Shown here: positions 33,831 through 43,245 of the stretch, piece after piece
Layout: each line of letters starts with the position of its first letter
How positions within the stretch are numbered: position 1 is the stretch's first letter
Assembly: GCF_002002735.1 (NCBI RefSeq)
Contig: NZ_MUNY01000061.1
Location: 62,001-126,000 of the forward strand
DNA length: 64,000 nt
Reading direction: 5' to 3'
From: Algoriphagus sp. A40
Lineage (GTDB): Bacteria; Bacteroidota; Bacteroidia; Cytophagales; Cyclobacteriaceae
The notes under the pieces: generated by a model
The model's database searches: none
What the model was told of the DNA's origin: nothing
What the model saw: the letters and a program-made list of their open reading frames with translations, nothing else
Translations under genes and position numbers: made by a program

Positions 33831-34220
33831 TTAGTAGGGTTGGGTGGCAATGGAAACATTTGCTTCCAGTCCAGCTGCAATGCCTCCAATTTCCACTAAA
33901 TATTCAACGGGAACTTCCTTGTCAATGTGCAAAACAACCTGACCTTTTTTTCCCTGCAAAAGAGCGGTCAACTCCGCTTTGATCTGATCTCGGCTCACGA
34001 TTCGGTCATTGACTGAATAACGTAGATCCTTGGTCACAGACACAGTAACCTCCTGCATGATTATGTCTGAAGCCTCACTCGAAGGCAAATTCACAGGAAG
34101 ACCTGATGGGGTAATAAAGGAAGATGTCAACATGAAAAAAATCAACAGCAGAAAGATAATGTCTGTCATTGAAGACATGCTAAATGATGCGTCAACCTTA
34201 TTTTTTGCCTGAAGTCCCAT
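33831..34220 (-). CDS. ExbD/TolR biopolymer transport protein
   Basis: A 129-residue single-pass protein with a short cytoplasmic start, one membrane helix (about 20-37) preceded by the essential Asp20 in SMTDIIFLLLIFFM, and a periplasmic domain ending in HIDKEVPVEYLVEIGGIA. The membrane Asp is the proton-carrying residue of the ExbB/ExbD motor. Two bases separate it from the ExbB gene and three from the TonB-like gene, forming a compact transport set. Confidence 0.93.
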   Translation of the reverse strand: MGLQAKNKVDASFSMSSMTDIIFLLLIFFMLTSSFITPSGLPVNLPSSEASDIIMQEVTVSVTKDLRYSVNDRIVSRDQIKAELTALLQGKKGQVVLHIDKEVPVEYLVEIGGIAAGLEANVSIATQPY

Positions 34221-34222
34221 TA

Positions 34223-34909
34223 TTATTTATCCTGTAAAAGGTCAATAAATTCAACTGAAGTGTACTCCATGTTGTGAACCAGCTTAGAAACCTGAGTCAC
34301 CAGATAATTGTAACCTAAGTAAGCAATGATACCGACCACCAAACCGGCTGCCGTCGTGATCATTGCTTCATAAATCCCTGAGGAAAGCAATTTGGGAGAA
34401 ACCATTCCCTCCTCTTGGGCAATGGAGATGAAAGCTTGAATCATCCCTGTCACAGTTCCCAAGAAACCGATCATTGGCGCTGCACCGGAAACGGTAGCTA
34501 ACAAACCAAGATTTTTTTCCAGTTTGTAAATCTCGATTTTCCCGACATTTTCAATGGAAACCTCAATATTTTTCAAAGGTGACCCGATCCGTTCGATACC
34601 CTTTGCAATCATATTGGCTACAGGGGTATTTTCCCCTGCGCAGAGCATTTTGGCTTTGTCGATCTGCCCGCTTTGAACCAAAACCTTGACTTGGTCCAAC
34701 AGATGGCCAGGAGTTTTAGAAGCTTTGTTTAGTGTAATCAGTTTCTGGATAAAGATGAAAATCGCCAAAACAAACAAAAGGTAGAGGGGAATCATCATGT
34801 ATCCTCCTTTGATCAAGAGATCCAGAAGGCCAATGCTTTCGGCGCCGGCACCAGAGGCCAGACTGTCCATAGAAGTTAAACTGTCAGTTGAGAGTGTTTG
34901 CAGCAGCAT
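34223..34909 (-). CDS. MotA/TolQ/ExbB proton channel protein
   Basis: A 228-residue inner-membrane protein of the ExbB/TolQ family with three membrane segments (about 32-53, 135-160 and 180-203). ATVSGAAPMIGFLGTVTGMIQAF is the family signature around the second helix, and the third helix has AMITTAAGLVVGIIAYLGYN. Together with ExbD it forms a proton-driven motor. One base separates its start from the stop of the SPOR gene upstream, so the SPOR, barrel and TPR genes are transcribed with it. Confidence 0.95.
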   Translation of the reverse strand: MLLQTLSTDSLTSMDSLASGAGAESIGLLDLLIKGGYMMIPLYLLFVLAIFIFIQKLITLNKASKTPGHLLDQVKVLVQSGQIDKAKMLCAGENTPVANMIAKGIERIGSPLKNIEVSIENVGKIEIYKLEKNLGLLATVSGAAPMIGFLGTVTGMIQAFISIAQEEGMVSPKLLSSGIYEAMITTAAGLVVGIIAYLGYNYLVTQVSKLVHNMEYTSVEFIDLLQDK

Positions 34910-34910
34910 A

Positions 34911-35756
34911 TTAATATTTCAAAATCCACAATTCTTCGGTGTACTGGGATTTTATTTCTTCGAGTTTTGCAGCGGCCAACTTAAAGCTGTCAAATTTTAA
35001 AAGCCCGAGGCGGTAATATTTCCCCCCATCATAAGGGGTAATCAGATAAATTTCAGGTGATTTTCCGAAATACTGATTAGCCTCCTCTGTCGCCATTTTC
35101 TCATTTGGCAAGCTTCCAACAATAATGAAATACTGTGGTCGCTCTGCTTTTGCTTCTACTCGAATTAATTTCCCTGTAGCTGTATTGGCAATAGTTGTAC
35201 CAGTTTCAGCAGGTTTAGAAATATTAGGATTTGAAATATTAGGACTTGTTATAGAATCCTGATTTACAGGATTTTGAATTTGCTCAGTTGTGGTAGAATC
35301 TGGAAGCTGAACTGCTGCTTCAGGCTCGGTTTCCTCAGCAGGTTTGGCAATGGATTCTGTAACCACTTCCGCAGGCGATGAATCCTTCCTGGATTGGATT
35401 TGCCAAACAATCACTGAAACAATTCCAAGCCCGATCAAGACCACTGCCCAAACCCATGCTCCTGATTTTTTCTCCTCCAAAGGTTTATTTACACTTGGGC
35501 TGGACTTTGGACTTTGAGCCTTTTCTTCAGGAGTTTTTACTTCCTGTACTTGCTCTATTTTAGTCTGGGAAAGAGCCGGAGCGCTATTTTTTTCTCTAGT
35601 TTCACCAATTTTTTCAGGTTCAGAAAGTGTTTTTTTACTTTCTGATTTCCCAAGTTCAGTTTTGGTCCGAATCGGAGTAATCTCCACATATGGAAGTCCA
35701 TAATCCTTAGGATCTGGCCACTGTTTTTTATCTGAATCTATTGGCGACATGTTCAA
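34911..35756 (-). CDS. SPOR-domain membrane protein
   Basis: A 281-residue protein with a charged Lys/Glu/Pro cytoplasmic region, one membrane helix (about 98-116), a low-complexity linker rich in Ser/Thr/Asn (TSPNISNPNISKP) and a C-terminal SPOR domain that begins at QYFIIVGSLPNEKMATEEANQY and ends in LEEIKSQYTEELWILKY. SPOR domains bind denuded glycan strands of peptidoglycan, often at division sites. It sits between the outer-membrane barrel gene and ExbB, and the link to a transport motor in the wall is an inference from that position. Confidence 0.85.
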   Translation of the reverse strand: MNMSPIDSDKKQWPDPKDYGLPYVEITPIRTKTELGKSESKKTLSEPEKIGETREKNSAPALSQTKIEQVQEVKTPEEKAQSPKSSPSVNKPLEEKKSGAWVWAVVLIGLGIVSVIVWQIQSRKDSSPAEVVTESIAKPAEETEPEAAVQLPDSTTTEQIQNPVNQDSITSPNISNPNISKPAETGTTIANTATGKLIRVEAKAERPQYFIIVGSLPNEKMATEEANQYFGKSPEIYLITPYDGGKYYRLGLLKFDSFKLAAAKLEEIKSQYTEELWILKY

Positions 35757-35817
35757 TTGGGAAAGCTACGAAACTAACCGAAATGCGGCGAAAGGCCAAC
35801 CTTCAGACCAAACTATA

Positions 35818-37533
35818 TCAGAATTTGAAACTAGCTCCACCGATCAGCTGGATTCCCCGCACCGGATAGTTCAGCCAACGGGTATTTTTCCCGTTTAGAA
35901 TATTGTTGCCCTCAGCAAAAACAGAGAATCGTTCTGTGATTTTGAAATCGGCCTTTAACTGCAGATCTGCAATGGTTTTGAGGTTAATTACTTCATAAGT
36001 TGTAGGAACATAGATTCCTCCGACTTCGCCCAAATCTGGCTCAATTAAAGCTCCTCTTCCCTTCACTCCCCCCATAAAATTTAGGTTTGCCTGAATCAAA
36101 AGTCTATCTATCGGAGTCACTTGATTGTTGATCCGCACTTCCCAAACCGGGCGGTGCCAGGCTTCCTGCTGCGTTCCAAGCTCATATTGATAAAGATCCA
36201 AGCGGCTTCCGAGGGAATACATATCACTGATTTTGAAACCCAACTCAGCATTGAGATTGGCGACAGTAGTCTTGTCGTCATAGACGATTTCGAATCTTGA
36301 CGAATCCGAAAGCGAATTCACAAAAAAGTGCATCTGGTTAAATCGGCTGACATTAACCCCTGCACGATAGTGAAATGCCTCCTGAAACAGGCCTTCTATC
36401 CCACCTTCGATTTTGTAATTATTGACGGTATTCAGCAATTGTTCGCTTGGACCCAAAAATGGATTTTCGTTGACAAAGCTGAAATAGGTATTTCGCTGTA
36501 CATCTCCTGAAAATTCCCCATAAAACCCAAAGGCATCTGCAAATTGATAACTCGCTTTCAATACCGGGAAAATGTGAAAGTCACTGGATTTGTCGGCAAT
36601 GGAATCATTTTCAGAGACCAGGTTCAATCCGGCAGTAAACTGAAACGCCTCGTAATTGTATGTAATCCGCGGACGGACTGAGAAGTAATTCCGCTTTTCC
36701 TGATAGTTCACATCATTTGGGTTGGTATGAAAATAGGCCAAATCCACGTTTCCTGACCAACCCAATTCAGTTCTGAACTTCCCTCCTGCTTGAATCCCAA
36801 TTTCATTTTCTTTGGCTGCATAGCTGTCTTTGAAATTTCGAAAACTCAACTTGCCTTCGTAGGAAAAAGGCCCTGTCTTTTCAATATCCCGGATTCCCGC
36901 TTGAATCTGCACGTTATTCAAAACATTGTTTGAGGCTTCAAAAGGCTCATCCAGATTTTCAAAAAGAACCGGATCAACTCCGTAAAAGGAATATTTGTCC
37001 TGTCCCCAGTTTAATCCACCAAACACTTCCAACATTTCGGTAAAGTAGCTTCCTTCAGCTCCAAACACAGTATGCGACTCTGCACTTTGCTCAGCAGCAA
37101 CCGGACCTTTCCCAAAGCTTTGATGCTTGAATTTCAAGGCATAGTTCAGTGGATCTGCCTGGGTTGACATATATCTCCCCTCCAAAAGCGGTGAAGCAAA
37201 ATTACCATAGCCAGCCCGGACAAATCCCGGATACAAATCCACTTTTGGCTGACGATAGTCTTTTTGCAAAGCAGTCGGCTGAAGCTTCAGTGCAGGAAGG
37301 TTTAAAAAGAAAGGCGTAACGACATAGTTGAACTCTCCCAATCCTTTCGGCTGGGGCAAAACCGGCATCCGCTCAAAGGAACGCGGCTGAGTCGGAACAG
37401 TCAGCACTCGATCCTTTCGGATCACAAATTCCTGATCCTGGACTGCTCCTTGTTTTTGGGTTTGAGCTAAAACCAATGAATTCCCCAAAGAAAACGCACC
37501 GGCAAAGAATAGTATTACGGTTGATTTTTTCAT
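35818..37533 (-). CDS. Outer-membrane beta-barrel protein of the TonB-receptor type
   Basis: A 571-residue outer-membrane protein with a signal peptide ending near VLAQ (about residue 24), then a pro-rich segment and repeated amphipathic beta strands with alternating aromatic residues through to a terminal Phe (ASFKF). No obvious plug domain with the TonB-box or TBDR signature is seen, so it is not a normal SusC/FhuA receptor. The length suggests about 20-22 strands. Located three bases after the large TPR gene and 61 bases before the SPOR gene. The likely partner of the ExbB-ExbD-TonB set. Confidence 0.8.
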   Translation of the reverse strand: MKKSTVILFFAGAFSLGNSLVLAQTQKQGAVQDQEFVIRKDRVLTVPTQPRSFERMPVLPQPKGLGEFNYVVTPFFLNLPALKLQPTALQKDYRQPKVDLYPGFVRAGYGNFASPLLEGRYMSTQADPLNYALKFKHQSFGKGPVAAEQSAESHTVFGAEGSYFTEMLEVFGGLNWGQDKYSFYGVDPVLFENLDEPFEASNNVLNNVQIQAGIRDIEKTGPFSYEGKLSFRNFKDSYAAKENEIGIQAGGKFRTELGWSGNVDLAYFHTNPNDVNYQEKRNYFSVRPRITYNYEAFQFTAGLNLVSENDSIADKSSDFHIFPVLKASYQFADAFGFYGEFSGDVQRNTYFSFVNENPFLGPSEQLLNTVNNYKIEGGIEGLFQEAFHYRAGVNVSRFNQMHFFVNSLSDSSRFEIVYDDKTTVANLNAELGFKISDMYSLGSRLDLYQYELGTQQEAWHRPVWEVRINNQVTPIDRLLIQANLNFMGGVKGRGALIEPDLGEVGGIYVPTTYEVINLKTIADLQLKADFKITERFSVFAEGNNILNGKNTRWLNYPVRGIQLIGGASFKF

Positions 37534-37536
37534 GGA

Positions 37537-40524
37537 TTAGTTCAGGGTTTTGAGTTTTGCCTCAGCTTCAGCTTTGATTTCGGCATTGGTTGATTTCTCT
37601 ACGATGGATTCCAAAGTGGCTTTAGCCTGAAAGTCCTCACCTGTTTTTTGGTAATTGTCAGCCAGCAAAAGGAACATTTTCCCATACCAAAAATCAAAGT
37701 CCGCAAATGGCCCAGAGAAATCAAAAATGGCTTCGTTGGACTTAGGCACATCTCCTTTTTCCTGAAGAGAAAAAGCCAGTAAATACAATCCCTCAGCACC
37801 CTGGACAGTTTTGTGATCATTCACCAAATTTTGCAAAGTCAGCTCCGCTTGGGCTTTTTGATTCATTTCCCGTTGTGCTTTTGCTTTGGTCAGCAAGGCT
37901 TTGGGAGTGGATTCTGGAATGATCCCGTCCAAAGTCATCAGTTTCTCGGCATTGGTAATGGACTGCTGAAATTTGCGCGTTGCAAAATTGGCGATCATCA
38001 GGCCTTGAACAGACTCAGCCTCTTCCACTTTACTTCTGGCGTTTTGCGAAGCAGCCTCCAAATACGGAATTGCTGCTGCATAATTCCCTCTTTCAAGTTC
38101 AATAACCCCGATTTTCTGCATTGCACGGGCACGCTGTGGCGAGGACGGTTCTTTTTCCAGTTGTCTGAAATACCCCAATCCTCTGTCTTGGTCACCAGCC
38201 AGCACAAATGCGTCTCCTGCAAAATAAAGTGCTTCCGAACGCTGAGCAGATTGAGGATAGCTTCTGAGATAGTTTTCAAAAGCTCGGGCAGCCTGTGCAT
38301 AATTCTTATCCAGATATAGGCTTTTGGCTGATTCAAATTCCAGAGACTGCACATTTCCAGAACCGGGATTTGATCCTTTGTATCGAGCAAGATAATCTCC
38401 GAATTCAGCTGATCTCCCTTGCAAAGCCAAGGTTTCCTGAAGTCCCTTTAGCGCTGTTTCCGAGTTTTCAGCATTTGGATGATTATCCAATATTGATTTG
38501 TAATCAGCGATCGTCTGATCATAATTCTGGGCTGAGAAATTGGCAACAGCCCGACCTTCCAAGGCATAAGGAACAAATGGTGAATTCGGTCTTCCGGAAA
38601 TCAAATCAGAAAATGCCCTGGAGGCTTCGTTGTACCGAACTTCCTCCAGATAAATCTGGCCTTTGAGATACATGGCATCCTCAATGTTCAAACTGCTTGG
38701 AAATCCGGAAATAAGCCGATCCAAATTTCCCAAAGCTTCATTGTTTTGAGATTGGAAGTTTTGCACCACTGCCAGTCGGTAATAGGCATAGTCTATTTGG
38801 GAATTGGATTCGGATATGGCCCGCTGAAAAGTAGCAGATGACTCTCCAAATTTCTTTTGCACGTATTGCGCATCTCCAAGCCGAAGCAAGGCATCGTCAT
38901 AAAAGAGCTTGTCGTCTCTACCGCGGAGTTTTTCGGTATAAATCCTCAATTGCTCCTCCGCTTTGGGATAGTTTTGGGAATTGAAATAGGCATAGCCCAA
39001 GCCATAGTGGGTTTTTAGCAAAAAGACATTGGTCGTCGGAGGATTCAGTGCTCTTACAGACTCGTAAGAACGAATTGCCTGAGGCAGATTACCATCAGCA
39101 GCATGAATCTCCCCTTTCCAAAAATGAGTTTCCAACATCAAATCCTTATCAACCGGAAAAGCCTGAGACTTGTCCAACAAAGCCAAGGCCTGCTTATACT
39201 TTTGGTCCCGATAATAGACCATCGCTTGGTAATAGGCTACTTTTTGGTAAGCTGATTGAATTCTCGGGGACTTGTTTCGGATTTTATCCATTTGGTCTAT
39301 CGCCCGTAGGTAATCGCTAGAATTGATCAAAGCCTCCGACAGCAAATTTTCTGCTTCTGCCCTGTTTTTTCCCGAAGGGTAAGTTTCAAGATATTCATCC
39401 AAAGCGCTAATCGCAGTGGAGAAAGTGCCTTTTTGAAGGTTTGCTTTCGCAAAGTTGAAAAGCGATTCTTCTTGGATTTGCTTGTTGAAACTGGATTTGG
39501 AAGCAGCCTGGAAGCTGGTGGTGGCAAATTGGTAATTGTCCAGTTTCAGATAAGAATGGCCCAAATAATAGCTGGAAGACTGCCCGATTTCATCAGTGGC
39601 TGATGCGGAAACTTTCAGGTAGTCCGTAGCGCGCTGGTAATTTCCGAGTTCGAAAAAAGAAATTCCAGCCTTATAAACTTCCTCTCTGGAAAGCACCCCT
39701 TTTTGAGCATTGATGAAGGCATCGTAATTTTTAGCCGCATTGGCAAAATCCTTCTTGACATAATACGCCTCGGCCAAATAAAGATGGATGGTTTCCTTCC
39801 GATCCAGATTTTGACCCGAAGACAAAAGCGGCTCAGCATAGCTGATCACCTGATCATAATTCCCCTCCTGATAATAAAGTGCGGTCAGCAAATAGGGAAC
39901 TTTGGTCGCATAAAATGTGGATTTCCCGGCAGCCTGCAAATCAGCAATTGCTTTGGCATTGTTTCCGCTTTCCATGGCGATAAAGCCACTGTAATAATAG
40001 GCATCCGCACTGATGGGTTGATTGAGAACTTTTGCCTGATCAAAAAAAGGAGCTGCGGCAGCACTGTTTTTCAATTGAAAATGAGAATATCCCTGCTTGA
40101 AAAGGACATCAGCTTTGTTGGTTTCCCCCAGACTGTTGGTATTTACCAAGGCATAACCATCGACCGCCTCTTTGTAATTTTTTTTGTAGAAAAAATGATC
40201 TCCCAAGTAAAGCCCAGCCGTAGTTACCGTGGGATGATTGCCGTGATCGAATATGTAGGTTTTCATCAAACCGGGTCCGTCTGGACTCTCAATCTGAAGT
40301 GCAGCCATGGCCCGGTGCAATTCAGCTGATTTTTGCTGTTCACCACTAAGAGACTGATCGAGCAGTCGACTGTTGTCGTAGAGCGAGGTAGAAAAGAGCT
40401 GTTTGTCGAAAAGCTCCAAATGGTAATCCAGAGCTTGCTGGGTGCTGGTCTGATAAAGTGTGGATTGTGAAAAAGCGTCCACACCCATCCCCAGGCCCGC
40501 AAGCAGCACCAGGTAGTATTTCAT
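37537..40524 (-). CDS. Large TPR-repeat secreted protein
   Basis: A 995-residue exported protein with a signal peptide (about 1-20, ending FSQ). Nearly the whole mature chain is helical tetratricopeptide-like repeats of about 34-36 residues, with the recurring small-large pattern A..Y..A and AEAYYVKKDFANAAKNYDAF-type units. Such superhelices scaffold proteins or present a binding surface. It is the second gene of the nine-gene operon, just after holA, and probably works with the outer-membrane barrel that follows it after three bases. Confidence 0.85.
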   Translation of the reverse strand: MKYYLVLLAGLGMGVDAFSQSTLYQTSTQQALDYHLELFDKQLFSTSLYDNSRLLDQSLSGEQQKSAELHRAMAALQIESPDGPGLMKTYIFDHGNHPTVTTAGLYLGDHFFYKKNYKEAVDGYALVNTNSLGETNKADVLFKQGYSHFQLKNSAAAAPFFDQAKVLNQPISADAYYYSGFIAMESGNNAKAIADLQAAGKSTFYATKVPYLLTALYYQEGNYDQVISYAEPLLSSGQNLDRKETIHLYLAEAYYVKKDFANAAKNYDAFINAQKGVLSREEVYKAGISFFELGNYQRATDYLKVSASATDEIGQSSSYYLGHSYLKLDNYQFATTSFQAASKSSFNKQIQEESLFNFAKANLQKGTFSTAISALDEYLETYPSGKNRAEAENLLSEALINSSDYLRAIDQMDKIRNKSPRIQSAYQKVAYYQAMVYYRDQKYKQALALLDKSQAFPVDKDLMLETHFWKGEIHAADGNLPQAIRSYESVRALNPPTTNVFLLKTHYGLGYAYFNSQNYPKAEEQLRIYTEKLRGRDDKLFYDDALLRLGDAQYVQKKFGESSATFQRAISESNSQIDYAYYRLAVVQNFQSQNNEALGNLDRLISGFPSSLNIEDAMYLKGQIYLEEVRYNEASRAFSDLISGRPNSPFVPYALEGRAVANFSAQNYDQTIADYKSILDNHPNAENSETALKGLQETLALQGRSAEFGDYLARYKGSNPGSGNVQSLEFESAKSLYLDKNYAQAARAFENYLRSYPQSAQRSEALYFAGDAFVLAGDQDRGLGYFRQLEKEPSSPQRARAMQKIGVIELERGNYAAAIPYLEAASQNARSKVEEAESVQGLMIANFATRKFQQSITNAEKLMTLDGIIPESTPKALLTKAKAQREMNQKAQAELTLQNLVNDHKTVQGAEGLYLLAFSLQEKGDVPKSNEAIFDFSGPFADFDFWYGKMFLLLADNYQKTGEDFQAKATLESIVEKSTNAEIKAEAEAKLKTLN

Positions 40525-40542
40525 AGTTTGGCTTTTGGGTAA

Positions 40543-41565
40543 TCAGTGCAAAATCTTATACACCAGTTCGCGGAGGATTTCACCTTCATCCATGCTTCCG
40601 GAGTCTACTCCTTTGAAACGAAGATCTGCCTCTTTGATGTATGCGAACACATCAATTACCTTGCCCAATTTGAAGTTTTTGGAGGCGGCTAGGTATTCTT
40701 TTAAGCCATAAGGATTGACTCCGATCGCGCCTGCCAGTTGATTGTCCGGCATCGGTCCAGCCCGGTGGACAAGGGCTATTTTGCTGAAATAGTTATACAA
40801 CAATGAAAAAATCGGGATAATCGGGTGAGATTTTGGGTTTTGGATAAAATACTGAATGATCTGATTGGCTTTCATCACATCTCTGTACCCGATTGCCTTG
40901 GTCAACTCAAAGTTGTTGTATTCTTTGTTGATCCCGATGTACTTTGAAATGTGATCGGGGGTGAATTTAGTCGGCTCGGGAAAATTGATCAACATTTTTC
41001 CAACCTCGTTTGTGATCACTTCCAGGTTATTCCCAATCGAATCAGCCAAAAGCTGGGCAGCTTTCGACTCTATCTGATGCCCCAAATCCTTGAAATAAGA
41101 CTCCACCCAACCAATGAGCAACCAATCTTTGACTTTCTCCGCATTGACAAAAACCGTCTTTTTATCCAGTTCTTTTTTCAAAGATCCTCTCCCGTCCAGC
41201 TTTTTATGCTTGTGTGCAAAAACAAGAATGGTACTTGGCAAGGGATTATTAACGTAGCTGATCAATAGCTTTTGCGCGTCTTCTTTTCCAAGATCGGGAA
41301 TACTTTGGGCCTCCTTCACGATCACGACCTGCCGGTCTGCCATCATCGGGAATTTCCTGGCATTGCTCAGGATCACATTGACTTGGGAATCCTTCCCATA
41401 CATCACCAGCTGGTTGAACCCCTTTTCGTGTTCTGCGATTGCATTTTTCTCAATGTAATCAGAGATCAAGTCGATGAAATAGGGTTCATCCCCTTCCAAA
41501 AAGTAAATCGGCGCAAACTTTTTAGCTTTCAGGTCTTTAAGAACTGCTTCAGGAGAATGGGGCAT
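40543..41565 (-). CDS. holA: DNA polymerase III delta subunit
   Basis: The 340-residue clamp-loader delta subunit that opens the sliding clamp. The N-terminal AAA+-like part starts with the family phrase IYFLEGDEPYFIDLISDYIEK (about 20-40), the middle has GNNLEVITNEVGKM, and the C-terminal collar helices follow, with no ATPase motif, as expected for delta. First gene of the operon: its promoter is a TTTG-21-TATCTTTA pair. Divergent from the TPR protein gene, whose promoter lies immediately upstream. Confidence 0.93.
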   Translation of the reverse strand: MPHSPEAVLKDLKAKKFAPIYFLEGDEPYFIDLISDYIEKNAIAEHEKGFNQLVMYGKDSQVNVILSNARKFPMMADRQVVIVKEAQSIPDLGKEDAQKLLISYVNNPLPSTILVFAHKHKKLDGRGSLKKELDKKTVFVNAEKVKDWLLIGWVESYFKDLGHQIESKAAQLLADSIGNNLEVITNEVGKMLINFPEPTKFTPDHISKYIGINKEYNNFELTKAIGYRDVMKANQIIQYFIQNPKSHPIIPIFSLLYNYFSKIALVHRAGPMPDNQLAGAIGVNPYGLKEYLAASKNFKLGKVIDVFAYIKEADLRFKGVDSGSMDEGEILRELVYKILH

Positions 41566-41587
41566 GGATTGGAAAAACTAGACGGTT

Positions 41588-41620
41588 TAAAGATAACAGC
41601 AAGAAGGAAATGGGAGCAAA
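41588..41620 (-). promoter_or_regulatory. Promoter of the holA-trmB operon
   Basis: On the minus strand TTTG (41617-41620), 21 bases, TATCTTTA (41588-41595, one mismatch). No other promoter of equal quality was seen in the 10.7 kb operon. Confidence 0.65.
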
Positions 41621-41636
41621 AACAAGGAAAATATTC

Positions 41637-41665
41637 TTTGGTAAACTATTCCTCGCTTAACTTTG
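41637..41665 (+). promoter_or_regulatory. Promoter of the 239-residue TPR gene
   Basis: TTTG (41637-41640), 17 bases, TAACTTTG (41658-41665), a perfect match. The ATG follows 22 bases later. Confidence 0.8.
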
Positions 41666-41687
41666 TATCACTTCTAAAAAAAGGAAA

Positions 41688-42407
41688 ATGAGTTTCGAAA
41701 AGGGGATGTCGCTGTATAAAGAGGGAAAGTTTGAAGAGGCCTTGGCCTGTTTTGATGAATTGATTTCAAAGCACTCAGGACAAGCAGAACTTCATCTTTA
41801 CAGGGGCAGGATTTTGACACGCATGGGAAAAGGAGAAGCAGCTTTGGAGGACTTTGATTTTTTAATTGCTTTGGAGCCTTACAATACCGATTACATCAGT
41901 GACCGCGGGGTGGTTTTGCATCTGATGGGTAGAAATGAAGAGGCACTCACCGAACTTGACAGAGCTGCAAACCTGGATCCCAAAAACCCCTACAGATACA
42001 GCAGCAGGGCATTTTTCAAAGACCGGATCGGTGACCTTCAAGGCGCCATTGAAGACTATGAAAAAGCAATTGAACTGGATCCAGAGGATGCAGTAGCCTA
42101 CAATAACAAAGGTTTAGTGGAGGAAAAACTAGGATTTAAGGATCGGTCCAAAAAGAGCTTTGAAAAGTCGGATGGACTGGTAGGCTATAAACCTCAACAA
42201 ACAGGAAACGACTTACCTCCTATTGGAAATAAAAAATCACCTGAGACGCCTCAGCCAACACCATTGCAGGAAGACGAACCAAAAAAAATGAGTTCTGGCC
42301 ATTTTTGGAGTACCCTTAAATCATTGTTTGGAGATGCTAAAACCCGACAAGAATTCGGGGTATTCTTGAAAGGAATATTTTCCGGTAAAAAGCCTAAAAA
42401 CTCTTGA
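41688..42407 (+). CDS. Cytoplasmic TPR-repeat protein
   Basis: A 239-residue protein with four or five TPR units in residues 1-150 (FEKGMSLYKEGKFEEALACFDEL, then units ending in DRGVVLHLMGRNEEALTELD and AIEDYEKAIELDPEDAVAYNNKG), followed by a Pro/Lys-rich spacer and a C-terminal basic helix with TLKSLFGDAKTRQEFGVFLKG. No signal peptide was seen, so it is cytoplasmic. Its 3' end overlaps the universal stress protein gene by 14 bases. Function is unknown beyond protein interaction. Confidence 0.85.
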   Translation: MSFEKGMSLYKEGKFEEALACFDELISKHSGQAELHLYRGRILTRMGKGEAALEDFDFLIALEPYNTDYISDRGVVLHLMGRNEEALTELDRAANLDPKNPYRYSSRAFFKDRIGDLQGAIEDYEKAIELDPEDAVAYNNKGLVEEKLGFKDRSKKSFEKSDGLVGYKPQQTGNDLPPIGNKKSPETPQPTPLQEDEPKKMSSGHFWSTLKSLFGDAKTRQEFGVFLKGIFSGKKPKNS

Positions 42408-43236
42408 TCACCCAAAGCGGCTTGTTCAGGAAATATGACATTTTCTTCGAAAGGTTCTTTGAAAATATCTGGTCAAAAAAGGATTTTTTCTTACTCAAAG
42501 TTACCAGAATATCCCCTTTGGCCACCTGCAGGTAATTTTCCAATCCCAAGGCGAGTTCATCACGGTAGGATTTGAGAACATAATTTATTTTTTCGTAACG
42601 CACGAAAGGCCGGATTTCATCTACCATGGCTATGTGAAGGGATTTGTCAATTGCCTTTTGATGGGATGAAACATGAACCAAATCAATCTCTGAATCGAAG
42701 AACCTGGCCATTTCTACCACTTTTTGAATGGCCAACTTATCCTCTTCGAGGTAGTCAGAGGCATAGACAAATTTTCTGGGAGGCTTAAAAAAGACTTTTC
42801 TTGGAACGATCAATATGTCCCGGTCTGACTGCTCCACCATGCGGCTTGCACGACTTCCAATGATATGAGCACGAAGATCATTCAAGCCCTCGGTTCCAGC
42901 CACAATTAAATCAGCCTTCATTTCCTTGGCATATTCCAAGGCCACATTCACGATTTTTCCTTCACGGATCGCAATGTCACACCCCCTCAATCCATTGAGA
43001 AGGCCTTCGTCAAGAACAGCTTTCTGAAGGTTCTTCAGCTTTTCCAAAACAAATTCTTTTTGGAATTTCCCCTCAGTGTCCATTGGGGATAGCTTTTGGT
43101 AATCCTCCCTGTTTAAAACATGAAAAAGAACCAACTGAGCCTTGAATTTTTCACCCAAACGGGAGGCATATTCGATGGCGTTCAGTGAACATTCTGAAAA
43201 ATCTGTCGGACAGAGAATCTTAAAAATATTTTCCAT
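42394..43236 (-). CDS. Tandem universal stress protein
   Basis: A 280-residue protein made of two Usp domains (about 1-140 and 150-280). Domain one has ILCPTDFSECSLNAIEYA and the nucleotide-binding motif IVAGTEGLNDLRAHIIGSRASRMVEQSDRDILIVP; domain two is degenerate and lacks a clear G-2x-G-9x-G motif. Such proteins bind ATP or AMP and protect cells in stasis, membrane-stress or low-oxygen conditions. It follows the hydroxyacid dehydrogenase gene by nine bases, so they form one operon. Confidence 0.88.
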   Translation of the reverse strand: MENIFKILCPTDFSECSLNAIEYASRLGEKFKAQLVLFHVLNREDYQKLSPMDTEGKFQKEFVLEKLKNLQKAVLDEGLLNGLRGCDIAIREGKIVNVALEYAKEMKADLIVAGTEGLNDLRAHIIGSRASRMVEQSDRDILIVPRKVFFKPPRKFVYASDYLEEDKLAIQKVVEMARFFDSEIDLVHVSSHQKAIDKSLHIAMVDEIRPFVRYEKINYVLKSYRDELALGLENYLQVAKGDILVTLSKKKSFFDQIFSKNLSKKMSYFLNKPLWVIKSF

Positions 43237-43245
43237 GTGTAAAAA

